DNA of 64,000 nucleotides from Qipengyuania aurantiaca (GTDB lineage: Bacteria; Pseudomonadota; Alphaproteobacteria; Sphingomonadales; Sphingomonadaceae), in the NCBI RefSeq assembly GCF_019711375.1, contig NZ_CP081295.1, positions 2,269,001-2,333,000 of the forward strand. The letters are read 5' to 3'. This document shows positions 43,472 to 51,672 of the stretch, one piece after another (position 1 is the stretch's first letter; every line of letters starts with the position of its first letter). Made by a program: the position numbers and the translations under genes. A model generated the notes under the pieces. It searched no databases, was not told where the DNA came from, and was given only the letters and a program-made list of their open reading frames with translations.

Positions 43472-44615
43472 GCCTTTGAAAGTCCTGCTGGTGGGCGCGA
43501 GCGGTGTCTTCGGGTCGCGCCTTGCCGAACTGGCGGTAAAGGAGCCGGGCATCGCGCTGACGCTGGCGGCGCGCAACCTTGCCAAGCTGGAGGCGCTCGC
43601 CGCCCGGCTTCCCGCGAAGGTCGGGCTGGCCCGCATCGATCGCGACCACGTGAAATCGGTCGATCTTGTGGGCTACGATCTCGTGATCGACGCCGCCGGC
43701 CCTTTTCAGCATTCGCACACGCGGCTGATCGACGCGGCGATTGGGGCGCGAGTCGACTATTTGGACCTTGCCGACGGGCGCGAGTTCATCGCCCGCTTCC
43801 CGCGCTTCGACGCGCAGGCGAGGGAGGCCGGTGTCGCGCTGGTGACGGGCGCAAGCTCGATCCCTGCACTCAGCCACGCGGTCCTGGACTGGCTGACGGC
43901 AGGCTGGCGTGCAATCGACGACCTGCGCGTCGGCATCTACCCCGGCAACCGCGCCCCGCGCGGCCGCTCGGTAGTGGAAGCGATCCTCTCCTATGTCGGC
44001 AAGCCCGTCCACGTCTTTCGCGAAGGCGCGTGGCAGGAGGTGCCGGGCTGGGGCGGCCTCCACCGCGAGGACATCCCGCGCATCGGCAAACGCTGGGCCT
44101 CGGTCTGCGACACGCCCGAGCAGGACCTGCTGGTCGCGCGCTACAAGCCGCGCCGGTCGGCGGAGTTCTTTGCCGGGCTGGAGCTTGGCCTTCTGCATAT
44201 CGGCCTGTGGCTGTGCGCGCTGCCGGTGCGCTGGGGCTGGCTCAAGACCCTGCAGCCATTTGCTCTGCCGATGCTCAAGCTTGCCGAACTGGTGCGGCTC
44301 GTCGGCTCCGATCGGGGTGCGATGACGGTGAGGGCGCGGGGCGAGGGGCCTGCTGGGGAATCGGTCGAGAACACATGGATACTGCGCGCCGACGCCAATC
44401 GCGGGCCTTATGTCCCGGTGCTCGCCGCGCTGGCGATGATCCGGCACCGTCGGGAGGGCACGGGTCCGGGGAAGGGCGCGCATGTCTGTTCGGGCTTCCT
44501 CGCGCTCGAGGATTTCCTGCCCGACATGGAGGCGCTCGGCATGGAGCATTGGTTCGAAAGCGCGCCGCAAGGCTTTGACTTGGCGCAGGAGGCGCGGCAA
44601 TCCTCTGCCGCATGA
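43464..44615 (+). CDS. Saccharopine-dehydrogenase-like NAD(P)-binding protein
   Basis: A 383-residue oxidoreductase-like protein. LKVLLVGASGVFGSRLAELAV is the Rossmann dinucleotide loop (GxSGxxG), DLVIDAAGPFQHSHTRLIDAAIGARVDYLDLADG is the saccharopine-dehydrogenase family segment, and VTGASSIPALSHAVLDWL follows. A hydrophobic stretch (LLHIGLWLCALPVRWGWL) in the second half may sit at the membrane. The substrate is unknown; lysine metabolism is not implied. It forms a unit with the GbsR-type and DUF4166 genes. The stop overlaps the next gene as ATGA. Confidence 0.85.
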   Translation: MAEPLKVLLVGASGVFGSRLAELAVKEPGIALTLAARNLAKLEALAARLPAKVGLARIDRDHVKSVDLVGYDLVIDAAGPFQHSHTRLIDAAIGARVDYLDLADGREFIARFPRFDAQAREAGVALVTGASSIPALSHAVLDWLTAGWRAIDDLRVGIYPGNRAPRGRSVVEAILSYVGKPVHVFREGAWQEVPGWGGLHREDIPRIGKRWASVCDTPEQDLLVARYKPRRSAEFFAGLELGLLHIGLWLCALPVRWGWLKTLQPFALPMLKLAELVRLVGSDRGAMTVRARGEGPAGESVENTWILRADANRGPYVPVLAALAMIRHRREGTGPGKGAHVCSGFLALEDFLPDMEALGMEHWFESAPQGFDLAQEARQSSAA

Positions 44616-45964
44616 TCCGAACCGCACTCGCCGCCGCTGCCCTCCTCTCCGCCACACCGACGCTCGCCCAATCGACCACACAGGACGAGCTCGACGCGCG
44701 TTACGACAGGGCGCTCGCGGCCGGGTACAAGGCGCTGTTCCTGTGCAGTGCCATCGCGAATGCGGAGCGCAATGGCGCTGAGCGTTCGCCTGAAAGCGTG
44801 GAGCGATGGGAGCTTGCTGGCATTCAATCCCCGCTCGACGGTTTAGCCCCCGACTTACCCTTCCAGATCCAGCGCGGGCCGACCGGGCAATTGGTTCAGG
44901 TCTCCGTCTCCTGGGCCGATGGGGTATCGCCGCGTATTGCGATCCACGATTCCCAGAAGGGTTGTTACCAACTCCCTGTTGGTGGAGCCCCCGCTCCCTT
45001 CAACTCAGTGCGAGAGCCGAAGACCCTTGCAGACGGAGAGGTCATCGCTCCAACCGCTTCTCTGGGTGACGTCTTCGGGCGAGCGTTCGGTCCTGCCTAC
45101 GGCCAGGACACGCGCACGACTGCCGCCTTGGTCATGCTCGGGGGAGAAATTGTCGGGGAACGCTATGTTGCCGAGTTCGGGCCAGCCGTGCCGCAGCGCA
45201 CGTGGTCCGTCGCGAAGAGCCTTGCCGCGACCCTCGTCGGAGCGGCCACTTATCGCGGCGAGATCACGGTAAACACGTCGGCGAAGCTCGGTCTTGCGTT
45301 TAACGACCGGCGCAACGCTATCACCATCGACCACCTTTTGCGCATGGCCTCCGGTCGCTATTCGGACACACCCGGCAACCGGACCGATCCGCTTTACTAT
45401 GGCGGATCGAGCGTCGAGGAGACCGCGCAGCATTGGCCGCTCATTCACACCCCGGGCACGGTTTTCCGCTATGCGAACAACGATACGCTGGCAGCGATAA
45501 AAGCGATAACTCCTACCTTCGCGAGCCACCCTCCAGCGGCCTTCCTGGAAGCGGTCGGTATGGATCACACGGTTGCCGAGACCGATTGGCGGGGAGACTT
45601 TATTCTCTCGTCGCAAGTCTGGTCGACCGCGCGCGATCTTGCCAAGCTTGGCCAGCTCTACCTCAACGATGGGCTGCTGGCCGACGGAACCCGCATCCTG
45701 CCCGAAGGCTGGGTCAAGTATGTTTCCGCCCCCTCTAGCCCGCAGCCGGATGGTCCCTTTGGCTATGGTGCAGGGTTCTGGCTCTTCAACAAGTCGGACG
45801 GCATCCCGCCCGACACCTTCGCCGCGATGGGCAACCGCGGGCAGTTCATAGTAATCGTCCCGAGTATGAACACCGTGATCGTCCGAAGGGGTGAGGATCC
45901 GGCCGGTTCGCGCTTCGATATCGCCGGTTTCACGCGCGATGTGCTTGAAAGCATTGCAGAATAA
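44612..45964 (+). CDS. Secreted serine hydrolase of the beta-lactamase/DD-peptidase fold
   Basis: 450 residues. Signal peptide MIRTALAAAALLSATPTLAQS. After about 150 residues without recognised features comes the hydrolase domain, with WSVAK (Ser199, Lys202) as the SxxK motif. TIDHLLRMASGRYSDTP and FRYANNDTLA follow; the second is the YxN element. AMGNRGQFIVIVPSMNTVIVRRGED is the KTG-region equivalent. The layout is that of 6-aminohexanoate-dimer hydrolase and class C-like esterases. Substrate unknown; nothing shows beta-lactam resistance. The ATGA overlap ties it to the dehydrogenase-like gene. Confidence 0.88.
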   Translation: MIRTALAAAALLSATPTLAQSTTQDELDARYDRALAAGYKALFLCSAIANAERNGAERSPESVERWELAGIQSPLDGLAPDLPFQIQRGPTGQLVQVSVSWADGVSPRIAIHDSQKGCYQLPVGGAPAPFNSVREPKTLADGEVIAPTASLGDVFGRAFGPAYGQDTRTTAALVMLGGEIVGERYVAEFGPAVPQRTWSVAKSLAATLVGAATYRGEITVNTSAKLGLAFNDRRNAITIDHLLRMASGRYSDTPGNRTDPLYYGGSSVEETAQHWPLIHTPGTVFRYANNDTLAAIKAITPTFASHPPAAFLEAVGMDHTVAETDWRGDFILSSQVWSTARDLAKLGQLYLNDGLLADGTRILPEGWVKYVSAPSSPQPDGPFGYGAGFWLFNKSDGIPPDTFAAMGNRGQFIVIVPSMNTVIVRRGEDPAGSRFDIAGFTRDVLESIAE

Positions 45965-45965
45965 T

Positions 45966-45995
45966 TGTTCAGATAAAGTGCGCTTTACCTGAACA
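45966..45995. promoter_or_regulatory. 13-bp inverted repeat after the serine hydrolase gene
   Basis: TGTTCAG-A-TAAAG (45966-45978) pairs with CTTTA-C-CTGAACA (45983-45995), 12 of 13 positions, around TGCG. It begins one base after the upstream stop codon and 100 nt before the next gene. It could be an operator or a mRNA-end hairpin. Confidence 0.45.
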
Positions 45996-46094
45996 TCGCC
46001 TGCAATCGGGATTCAGCGTCACCTCACAGCGAATCGCCTAGAACCTCAATCAACCGAGGCAATCCCGCCCCGGTAGAGATGAGGAGAACCTCAC

Positions 46095-46685
46095 ATGACC
46101 AACTATTTCCAGAAGTTTGCGAAGGGTGGGATCGCGACGGCAGCTGTCGGTGCAATGGCGCTCGCCGGTGCAACGCCTGCCCAGGCCCGTGACCGCGACG
46201 ACGGCATTTCCGTCGGCGACGTCATTGCCGGTGCCGTGATCATCGGCGGTATTGCCGCCATCGCCAATTCCGCGAGCCGCGACCGCGATTATTATCGGGA
46301 CGGACGCTATTACCGCGATGGCCGTTATTACCGAGACGGACGCGATTATCGCTACAACCAGTACCGCAACCGCGGCAATCCGCGCGCAGCCGTCGAGCGC
46401 TGTGTAGCAGCGGCAAAGCAGGATGCGCGCCGCTACGGTGGCTATCGCTACGCCCAGGTCACCGAAATCCGCGACGTGGACGACACGCGTTACGGCTGGA
46501 GGGTGAAGGGCCGCATGGTTGTCGATGGAAACTACCGCGGTGGACGTTACGATCGCCGGGGCTATCGCGATCGCAACAACCGTTACCAGCGCTGGAACGA
46601 CCGCGATAGCGGCAAGTTCACCTGCAACATCGAGCGTGGCCGCGTGAGCCATGTCGACTTCAAGGGTATCCGCGGCCTCCGCTAA
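46095..46685 (+). CDS. Secreted Tyr/Arg/Asp-rich protein, paralogue A
   Basis: 196 residues. The signal peptide ends at ATPAQA. VGDVIAGAVIIGGIAAIA is a glycine-rich hydrophobic segment. A threefold YYRDGR repeat follows (about residues 63-82), then a domain with AAVERCVAAAKQDARRYGGYRYAQVTEIRDVD and a closing FTCNIERGRVSHVDFKG. One Cys stands in each of these last two blocks, possibly a disulfide. The function is unknown. The gene at 46844 has the same plan. TGAGGAG lies ahead of the ATG; a terminator follows at 46711. Confidence 0.75.
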   Translation: MTNYFQKFAKGGIATAAVGAMALAGATPAQARDRDDGISVGDVIAGAVIIGGIAAIANSASRDRDYYRDGRYYRDGRYYRDGRDYRYNQYRNRGNPRAAVERCVAAAKQDARRYGGYRYAQVTEIRDVDDTRYGWRVKGRMVVDGNYRGGRYDRRGYRDRNNRYQRWNDRDSGKFTCNIERGRVSHVDFKGIRGLR

Positions 46686-46710
46686 GACCCTTTTGCAAAC
46701 ACATCACACA

Positions 46711-46741
46711 CGGCCCGGGCGCAGGCGTCCGGGCCGTTTTT
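46711..46741 (+). terminator. Rho-independent terminator between the paralogues
   Basis: CGGCCCGGGCG pairs with CGTCCGGGCCG (11 bp, one G-T) around CAGG, followed by TTTTT. It gives the two paralogous genes separate transcripts. Confidence 0.9.
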
Positions 46742-46843
46742 CGTGCGCGGTTCAGCCTCGCTAAAGGCTTTCCTCCGCATGAACATGGGCATCACTAGAC
46801 GATTCGCGCCAGGTGGGGGTGCGTAAGAAACGGGGACCGGTCA

Positions 46844-47653
46844 ATGCCGCTGAAGACCAGACTTGCCGCCGCGCCTGCCATGCTGGCCGCGCTTTCGCTC
46901 ACCGCCATGCCCGCTCAGGCTGCCGAAATGCCTCAGCCGACCAAGGCGCCGGCCCATGCCGCCGCCGTGCCGGTGCTCGATATCGAAAAGGCGCAGACGG
47001 CGGAGCATCGCCGCCATTATCGTTACCGGTACCGTCGCGGACCCGGTGTGGGAGACGTGCTGGCGGGAGTGCTGATCGTTGGCGCTATCGCTCATGCTGC
47101 CAAGGCGGCCACCCGCGATGACCGAAGGAATCGTGACCGCGACTATCGCCGCGACGCGCGCTGGGAAGACGGGCGCGGAATCGATCGCGCGGTCGAGATG
47201 TGCCTCGATGCCATCGAGCGCGATCGCCGGGTCGAAAGCGTCGAGCGGGTGGACCGCACCGCGCGCGGCTGGATGGTCGAGGGCACGCTTTCGCGCGGCG
47301 GCGGCTTCCTGTGCCGGATTGGCGACAATGGCCGTATCCAGGACATCGACTACAGCGGACGCAGCGCTCGCTACGACCGCGACGACGATGGCCGTTACGA
47401 AGACGGCCGTTACGAGGATACCGACTGGAACGAGGATGAGCGTCGCTATGGTCAGGACGATCAGGGCGAGGACGCGGATGATCAGTGGGACGATGATCGC
47501 TACGCCAGCGAATGGAGCCGGGTGGATCGCGGCGAGGCAGTCGCTTCGGCGGTCCCGCAGGCCGACTATCCGGGCGGCCCGGTCGAGGATGACGACGCCC
47601 CGGTCGACGGCGATCTCGAAATCGGTACCGGCTACCCCGGCGCCGGGGCCTAG
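46844..47653 (+). CDS. Secreted Arg/Asp-rich protein, paralogue B
   Basis: 269 residues, same plan as the preceding gene: a signal peptide ending near MPAQA, a basic stretch (HRRHYRYRYRRG), the glycine-rich segment VGDVLAGVLIVGAIAHAAKAATRD, an Arg/Asp-rich linker, then RAVEMCLDAIERDRRVESVERVDRTARGWMVEGTL and FLCRIGDNGRIQDIDYSG, again with one Cys in each block. A long acidic Asp/Tyr-rich tail is added. Function unknown. The end overlaps the opposite-strand channel gene by 4 bp. Confidence 0.75.
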   Translation: MPLKTRLAAAPAMLAALSLTAMPAQAAEMPQPTKAPAHAAAVPVLDIEKAQTAEHRRHYRYRYRRGPGVGDVLAGVLIVGAIAHAAKAATRDDRRNRDRDYRRDARWEDGRGIDRAVEMCLDAIERDRRVESVERVDRTARGWMVEGTLSRGGGFLCRIGDNGRIQDIDYSGRSARYDRDDDGRYEDGRYEDTDWNEDERRYGQDDQGEDADDQWDDDRYASEWSRVDRGEAVASAVPQADYPGGPVEDDDAPVDGDLEIGTGYPGAGA

Positions 47654-48285
47654 TCCTCGGCGGCGGCCCGCTCGTCATAGGCGGGCAGGGCCAGATTGAG
47701 CAGGATCGCGGCTAGGCGCAGCGCAAAGCCCGCCAGCGCCGCCGCGATCCATGTCCACCAATTGGTGACACCCAGCAAGCTCCCTGCGACGGTGATCGAG
47801 GCCGACAGCGCCGCCGCGGTGACATAGAGTTCCGGCCGCATCAGGATCGACGGGCGACCTGCCAGCACGTCGCGGATGATCCCGCCGGCTGTCCCGGTGA
47901 TGACTCCCATCAGCAGCGCAGGCACGGGCGGCACGCCATATTGAAGGGCCTTCGCCGTGCCGAGCACCGCATAGGCGGCTAGACCCATGCCGTCGGCAAT
48001 CGAGAGAAACTTGCCCTCCAGCCAGCGCGTCGGCGTGAACCAGGTGAAGAGCGCCACGCCAAGGCAGATCGCCGCCACCCAGGGGTCGGTAATCCAGAAC
48101 ACGGGCGCGCCGATCAGCAGGTCGCGGATCGTACCGCCGCCGACGCCGGTGATCAGCGCGAAGAAGGACAGCGTCACCAGCGTCTGCTTTTCCTTGGCCG
48201 CGACCAGCGCGCCGGTCAGCGCGAAGATCGCAACGCCAGCAAGGTCCAGCCAGTCGAGGACGGGGGTGAGGATTTCCTCGTTCAA
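47650..48285 (-). CDS. TRIC-type (UPF0126) membrane channel protein
   Basis: 211 residues with about seven transmembrane helices. Two homologous halves each carry the family glycine/Arg-Asp motif: GVGGGTIRDLLIG and GTAGGIIRDVLAG. These proteins form trimeric cation channels; some relatives (YicG) have been linked to glycine uptake. The start is TTG overlapping the PepSY gene's stop (TTGA), which fits the family's length; an upstream in-frame extension lies inside that gene and lacks family features. Confidence 0.88.
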   Translation of the reverse strand: MNEEILTPVLDWLDLAGVAIFALTGALVAAKEKQTLVTLSFFALITGVGGGTIRDLLIGAPVFWITDPWVAAICLGVALFTWFTPTRWLEGKFLSIADGMGLAAYAVLGTAKALQYGVPPVPALLMGVITGTAGGIIRDVLAGRPSILMRPELYVTAAALSASITVAGSLLGVTNWWTWIAAALAGFALRLAAILLNLALPAYDERAAAED

Positions 48286-48986
48286 GTGGTTACCTGCGGG
48301 CGCGCCTTGCGGCGGCGGAACATGAGCACGCAACCAAGCAGCGATCCGATCACGCCGAGCAGGGCGAAGAGGATGAGGATTGGGTGGCTCGTGTCCTCGC
48401 GCGTTTCCAGGTCCATGATGTGGAGGCCCCAGACGAAATCGAAGGTCCGCCACCAGCGCGTGCGCACCGCCTCGATCGCGCCGGTTTCGGTGCCGACATA
48501 GACGTGCGTGCCGTCTTCCAGCACGACCTGCCAGACCGGCATCGGGCGGCGGAAGTCGAAGGGCACGGCGTCGGCCTCATAACGCGCCGTGCTGACCACC
48601 TTGTCCCCGCCGTGAATGCGTTCGCCCACGATCAGCCGCGCTTCCACTTCGGACAGGGGCGACATCTTCACGCCATTCGTGCGGAAGCGTTCGCTCGTCC
48701 CGTCCATGTATGTGATGCGCGTCACGGTCTCGCCACGCTCGACCTGCGTGGTGACCGAGCGGACCGGTTCGGTGCTTTCGGACGGAAGCGCGACCGAGAT
48801 GTTCGTATCGGGCGGCAGCGCGCGCTCGGTCACTTCCTTGCGGAGGTGGTTGCCGCGCACTTCCTCGATCGGCTTGATGACCATGATGAGGCCGGTGACC
48901 GTCCACATGAGGATCGGCACGCCGACCAGCCATCCGAGCCAGATGTGCCATTTCGCAAAGCGCTGCATGATGCGCTGGTTCGCCAC
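48282..48986 (-). CDS. PepSY-domain membrane protein
   Basis: 234 residues. The N-terminal helix KWHIWLGWLVGVPILMWTVTGLIM and the C-terminal helix HPILILFALLGVIGSLLGCVLMF bracket a periplasmic part with the PepSY pattern (WQVVLEDGTHVYVGTETGAIEAVRTRWWRTFDFVWGLHIMD). Short PepSY-TM proteins are often associated with iron-uptake or ferric reductase systems; no partner is visible here. The start is GTG at 48986 with GGGAG seven bases ahead. The TRIC gene overlaps its stop. Confidence 0.85.
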   Translation of the reverse strand: MANQRIMQRFAKWHIWLGWLVGVPILMWTVTGLIMVIKPIEEVRGNHLRKEVTERALPPDTNISVALPSESTEPVRSVTTQVERGETVTRITYMDGTSERFRTNGVKMSPLSEVEARLIVGERIHGGDKVVSTARYEADAVPFDFRRPMPVWQVVLEDGTHVYVGTETGAIEAVRTRWWRTFDFVWGLHIMDLETREDTSHPILILFALLGVIGSLLGCVLMFRRRKARPQVTT

Positions 48987-49030
48987 GCGTATTCTCCCGT
49001 CGTCCGGCTGCGAGCCTTGGCGCTGCGCGG

Positions 49031-50365
49031 TCAGGAGTGCAAGACCCGGCCGATCTCTTCCGCAGCTTCGATGGCTGCCAGGTCCGCCCAGCGCGGAGCC
49101 ATGACCTGCATGCCGCACGGAAGCCCGCCGCTCTCGCCAATGGGAAGGACGGTGGCGGGAAGATTGGGGAAGGTGGCAAGACCCGCCCAGCACAGGCCCG
49201 CGGCTCCGGGAGCCTCCTTTCCCTCGATCTCTATGGTCCCGTCGAACACGCGGGTCTTGCTGTTCGGGACGGCAAGCACCGGTGCGGGCGGGGCAAGGAC
49301 GAAGTCGTAGGTCTCGAACAGGCGGTGCCACGCCATCTCGTTGCGCGCCTGCGTGTCGAGGAGGTCGAACCAGTCGGTCGCGCTCGCGCGCTTGCCGTCC
49401 TTGTTCGGCGCGCCGCGCGCCATGGCGATGTTGAGCATGCGCATGTAGTTGCCGTGCTGGCGCTCGAGATCGGGGACGAGGTCGCTGCTGCGGTCAACCG
49501 TCACTCCGGCCTTCTCCAGCGCGATGGCGGCCGCCTCCATCGGGCCACGCACTCCGCTGTCAGTGGGGCAGGAGGGGTGGTCGATGAGCATCAGGACCCG
49601 GCAGTCGCGCAAGGGCCTGGTGCGCTCGGACAGCGGCATTGAGGCGGTCAGGCGCAGCAGCACCGCCAGATCGGCGGCGTTGCGGGCCAGCGGGCCGGCA
49701 ATGGAGAGCGCCCCGTCATGCGCGCCGCGGCCGGCCATCAGCGGATGGTCGTGACCCTCCTTGCTGATCAGGCCCCAGCTCGACTTGTGTCCCCAGACGC
49801 CGCAGAAATGCGCAGGCACACGCACCGAGCCGCCGATGTCGGTCCCGAATTCGCAGGGCACCATGCCGCTCGCCACGGCCGCTGCGGAACCGCCCGAGGA
49901 CCCGCCGGGCGAACGCTCATGGTCGTGGGGATTGTGCGTGCGGCCATAGACCGGGTTGGCGGATTGCCAGTCGGCAAGGTCGGGCGGGACGTTGGTCTTG
50001 CCCAAAAACACTACGCCCGCCTGCTTCAGCAGCGTTACAACGCGCGAATCCGCCTTGGCGATGGCGTCCCGGTGCGCCTCGTGCCCCCAACTGGTGGGCA
50101 GACCCTCGATGTCGAAACTTTCCTTGATCGTCATCGGCACGCCGAACAGCGGCTGGCCGCGTGAGCCGCCGCTGCCCGTCATCGCCTTGGCCTTATCGCG
50201 CGCACGGTCGAAATCGCACACGACGACCGCGTTGATATGGGCATCGAGCCGCTCGATCCGCGCAATCGCGTGGTCGACGGCCTCGAGCGGCGACATCTCG
50301 CCACGCGCGATCATGGCGGCGGTCTCGATGGCGCCGGGCTCTTGGGTCAGTTTCGGATAGGCCAC
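49031..50365 (-). CDS. Amidase (amidase-signature family)
   Basis: 444 residues. The Ser-cisSer-Lys triad is visible: GVPMTIKESFDIEG (Lys), then SPGGSSGGSAAAVASG and GTDIGGSVRVPAHFCGVWGHK with the cis-Ser and nucleophilic Ser. Hydrolyses an amide; substrate unknown. The start is GTG at 50365, with GAGGAG five or six bases ahead; the ATG 33 bases upstream has no such site. It is separate from the PepSY gene by 44 nt on the same strand. Confidence 0.92.
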   Translation of the reverse strand: MAYPKLTQEPGAIETAAMIARGEMSPLEAVDHAIARIERLDAHINAVVVCDFDRARDKAKAMTGSGGSRGQPLFGVPMTIKESFDIEGLPTSWGHEAHRDAIAKADSRVVTLLKQAGVVFLGKTNVPPDLADWQSANPVYGRTHNPHDHERSPGGSSGGSAAAVASGMVPCEFGTDIGGSVRVPAHFCGVWGHKSSWGLISKEGHDHPLMAGRGAHDGALSIAGPLARNAADLAVLLRLTASMPLSERTRPLRDCRVLMLIDHPSCPTDSGVRGPMEAAAIALEKAGVTVDRSSDLVPDLERQHGNYMRMLNIAMARGAPNKDGKRASATDWFDLLDTQARNEMAWHRLFETYDFVLAPPAPVLAVPNSKTRVFDGTIEIEGKEAPGAAGLCWAGLATFPNLPATVLPIGESGGLPCGMQVMAPRWADLAAIEAAEEIGRVLHS

Positions 50366-50455
50366 GCAGATCTCCTCTCGCGCGGATGTGTCGGACATCC
50401 GCGCGCCAGCGTCAATTGCCGGGAGAGGAGGGCGGAGCGCTAGCCCCGGTTGCGG

Positions 50456-51607
50456 CTATTCCGCCTGTGCCGCCATCTGGTCGAACAGGGCCCGGTAATG
50501 CCTCGCCATCAACAGGTCGGGATCGGTCGCCTCCAGCAACTGCAGTCCCAATTCGAAAGCGTCGCCACCATTCATGAACAGGACAAGACCTTCCCGCGTT
50601 TCCGGACTGAAATAGACTTGTGCATGCTCGCCGAAGTCGTTGCCACTATGGTTGAGGATCATCCGGTCGGGTTCGCCGAACAGCGTCCAGCCGGGGCCGT
50701 AGCCAAGGGGATCGGGGCAGTCTTCGGGGGTCGCAACGCACACATACCCTAGTGCGCTGTCCGAGCGGGACAGCAGGGTGCTGCGCTCCTGCTGCATTTC
50801 GGGCGAAAGATCGTCGGCTTTGATCAAGGCGACGAGCAGGCGGGCATAACCGGGCACCGTGGCGTACAGATTGTCCGCCGGATTGTAGGCGCCCATGAGG
50901 ATGAGCGCGCCGCTGCGGTCGTTGGTGAAGGGGGCATAGCGCTTGCCCGTGGCGTCGACCGGCCCGGCGACTCGTCCTTCCAGCCAATCCTCGCGGCCGA
51001 CTGCGATTTCCGCGATGCCGAGGGGATTGAAAAGATATTCGTCGACCAGTTCGGGGTAGGTCTTCCCGTAACGAGCCTCGAGATAGCGCATGACGATGGT
51101 GATTCCGGCGCCCGAATAATGCACCTGGCCATTGCCAGGCTCGTCGATGAAGGCGAGCTTGCCGTCATCGTAGGAGTCGGCCCAGTTGAGTAGCCCCGCC
51201 TGATGTGAGAGCAAAATACGCGGCGTAAGTTTCGCGTAGCGCGCGTCTTTCGAAAGTTCGGGGTGCTCGTAATAGGCAGCAATCGGATCATCGAGATCGA
51301 GATCGGTCCGGTCGGCGATGCGGTAAGTGGTCTCGGCCAGCACGGTCTTGGCGACCGAAGCGACGTTAAAGGCGGTCTGCGGGCCGACAGGAACACCCTC
51401 GGCCTGCTCGCCCCAGAAATCCATCCAGACCACGCGCCCGTCTTCGATGCGCGCCATCCCGATACCGGCTACGTTGAGCTGGGCGAGCACTGTGCGCGCG
51501 ACACCGTCCACCTGTTCCGGAGCACTGGCTAGAGGCGATGTGGCCCAGGGCGTGGCGCAAGCTGCCGTGCCGAGACAAAGCGCTGCGGCGAAAGTTCGAA
51601 GAATCAT
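50456..51607 (-). CDS. Serine hydrolase of the beta-lactamase/DD-peptidase fold, possible lipoprotein
   Basis: 383 residues. Signal peptide MILRTFAAALCLGTAAC with a possible lipobox Cys17. The SxxK motif is SVAK (Ser84, Lys87), the second motif YSG (in VHYSGAGITIV) and the third HSG (in LNHSGNDFG), as in class C-like esterases and peptidases. TPRILLSHQAGLLNWADS is the usual family block. Substrate unknown. A perfect 16-bp inverted repeat stands 4 nt before the ATG and includes the likely ribosome-binding site (AAGGGA) in its second arm. Confidence 0.88.
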   Translation of the reverse strand: MILRTFAAALCLGTAACATPWATSPLASAPEQVDGVARTVLAQLNVAGIGMARIEDGRVVWMDFWGEQAEGVPVGPQTAFNVASVAKTVLAETTYRIADRTDLDLDDPIAAYYEHPELSKDARYAKLTPRILLSHQAGLLNWADSYDDGKLAFIDEPGNGQVHYSGAGITIVMRYLEARYGKTYPELVDEYLFNPLGIAEIAVGREDWLEGRVAGPVDATGKRYAPFTNDRSGALILMGAYNPADNLYATVPGYARLLVALIKADDLSPEMQQERSTLLSRSDSALGYVCVATPEDCPDPLGYGPGWTLFGEPDRMILNHSGNDFGEHAQVYFSPETREGLVLFMNGGDAFELGLQLLEATDPDLLMARHYRALFDQMAAQAE

Positions 51608-51611
51608 GGCA

Positions 51612-51651
51612 AATCCCTTGCTGTATTATCTTTGCAATACAGCAAGGGATT
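51612..51651 (-). promoter_or_regulatory. Perfect 16-bp inverted repeat before the serine hydrolase gene
   Basis: AATCCCTTGCTGTATT and its exact reverse complement at 51636-51651 flank an 8-nt loop, 4 nt before the ATG on the minus strand. The gene's ribosome-binding site lies inside the stem. It can be an operator, a ribosome-blocking RNA hairpin, or the terminator of lpd (whose stop is 21 nt away). Confidence 0.75.
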
Positions 51652-51672
51652 GTTGCGTCAACCGGGGTGCGA

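Noticed and set aside
44612..51607. Beta-lactamase genes (44612 and 50456)
   Set aside because: Both have the fold motifs of serine esterases and peptidases; nothing specific to beta-lactam hydrolysis is seen.
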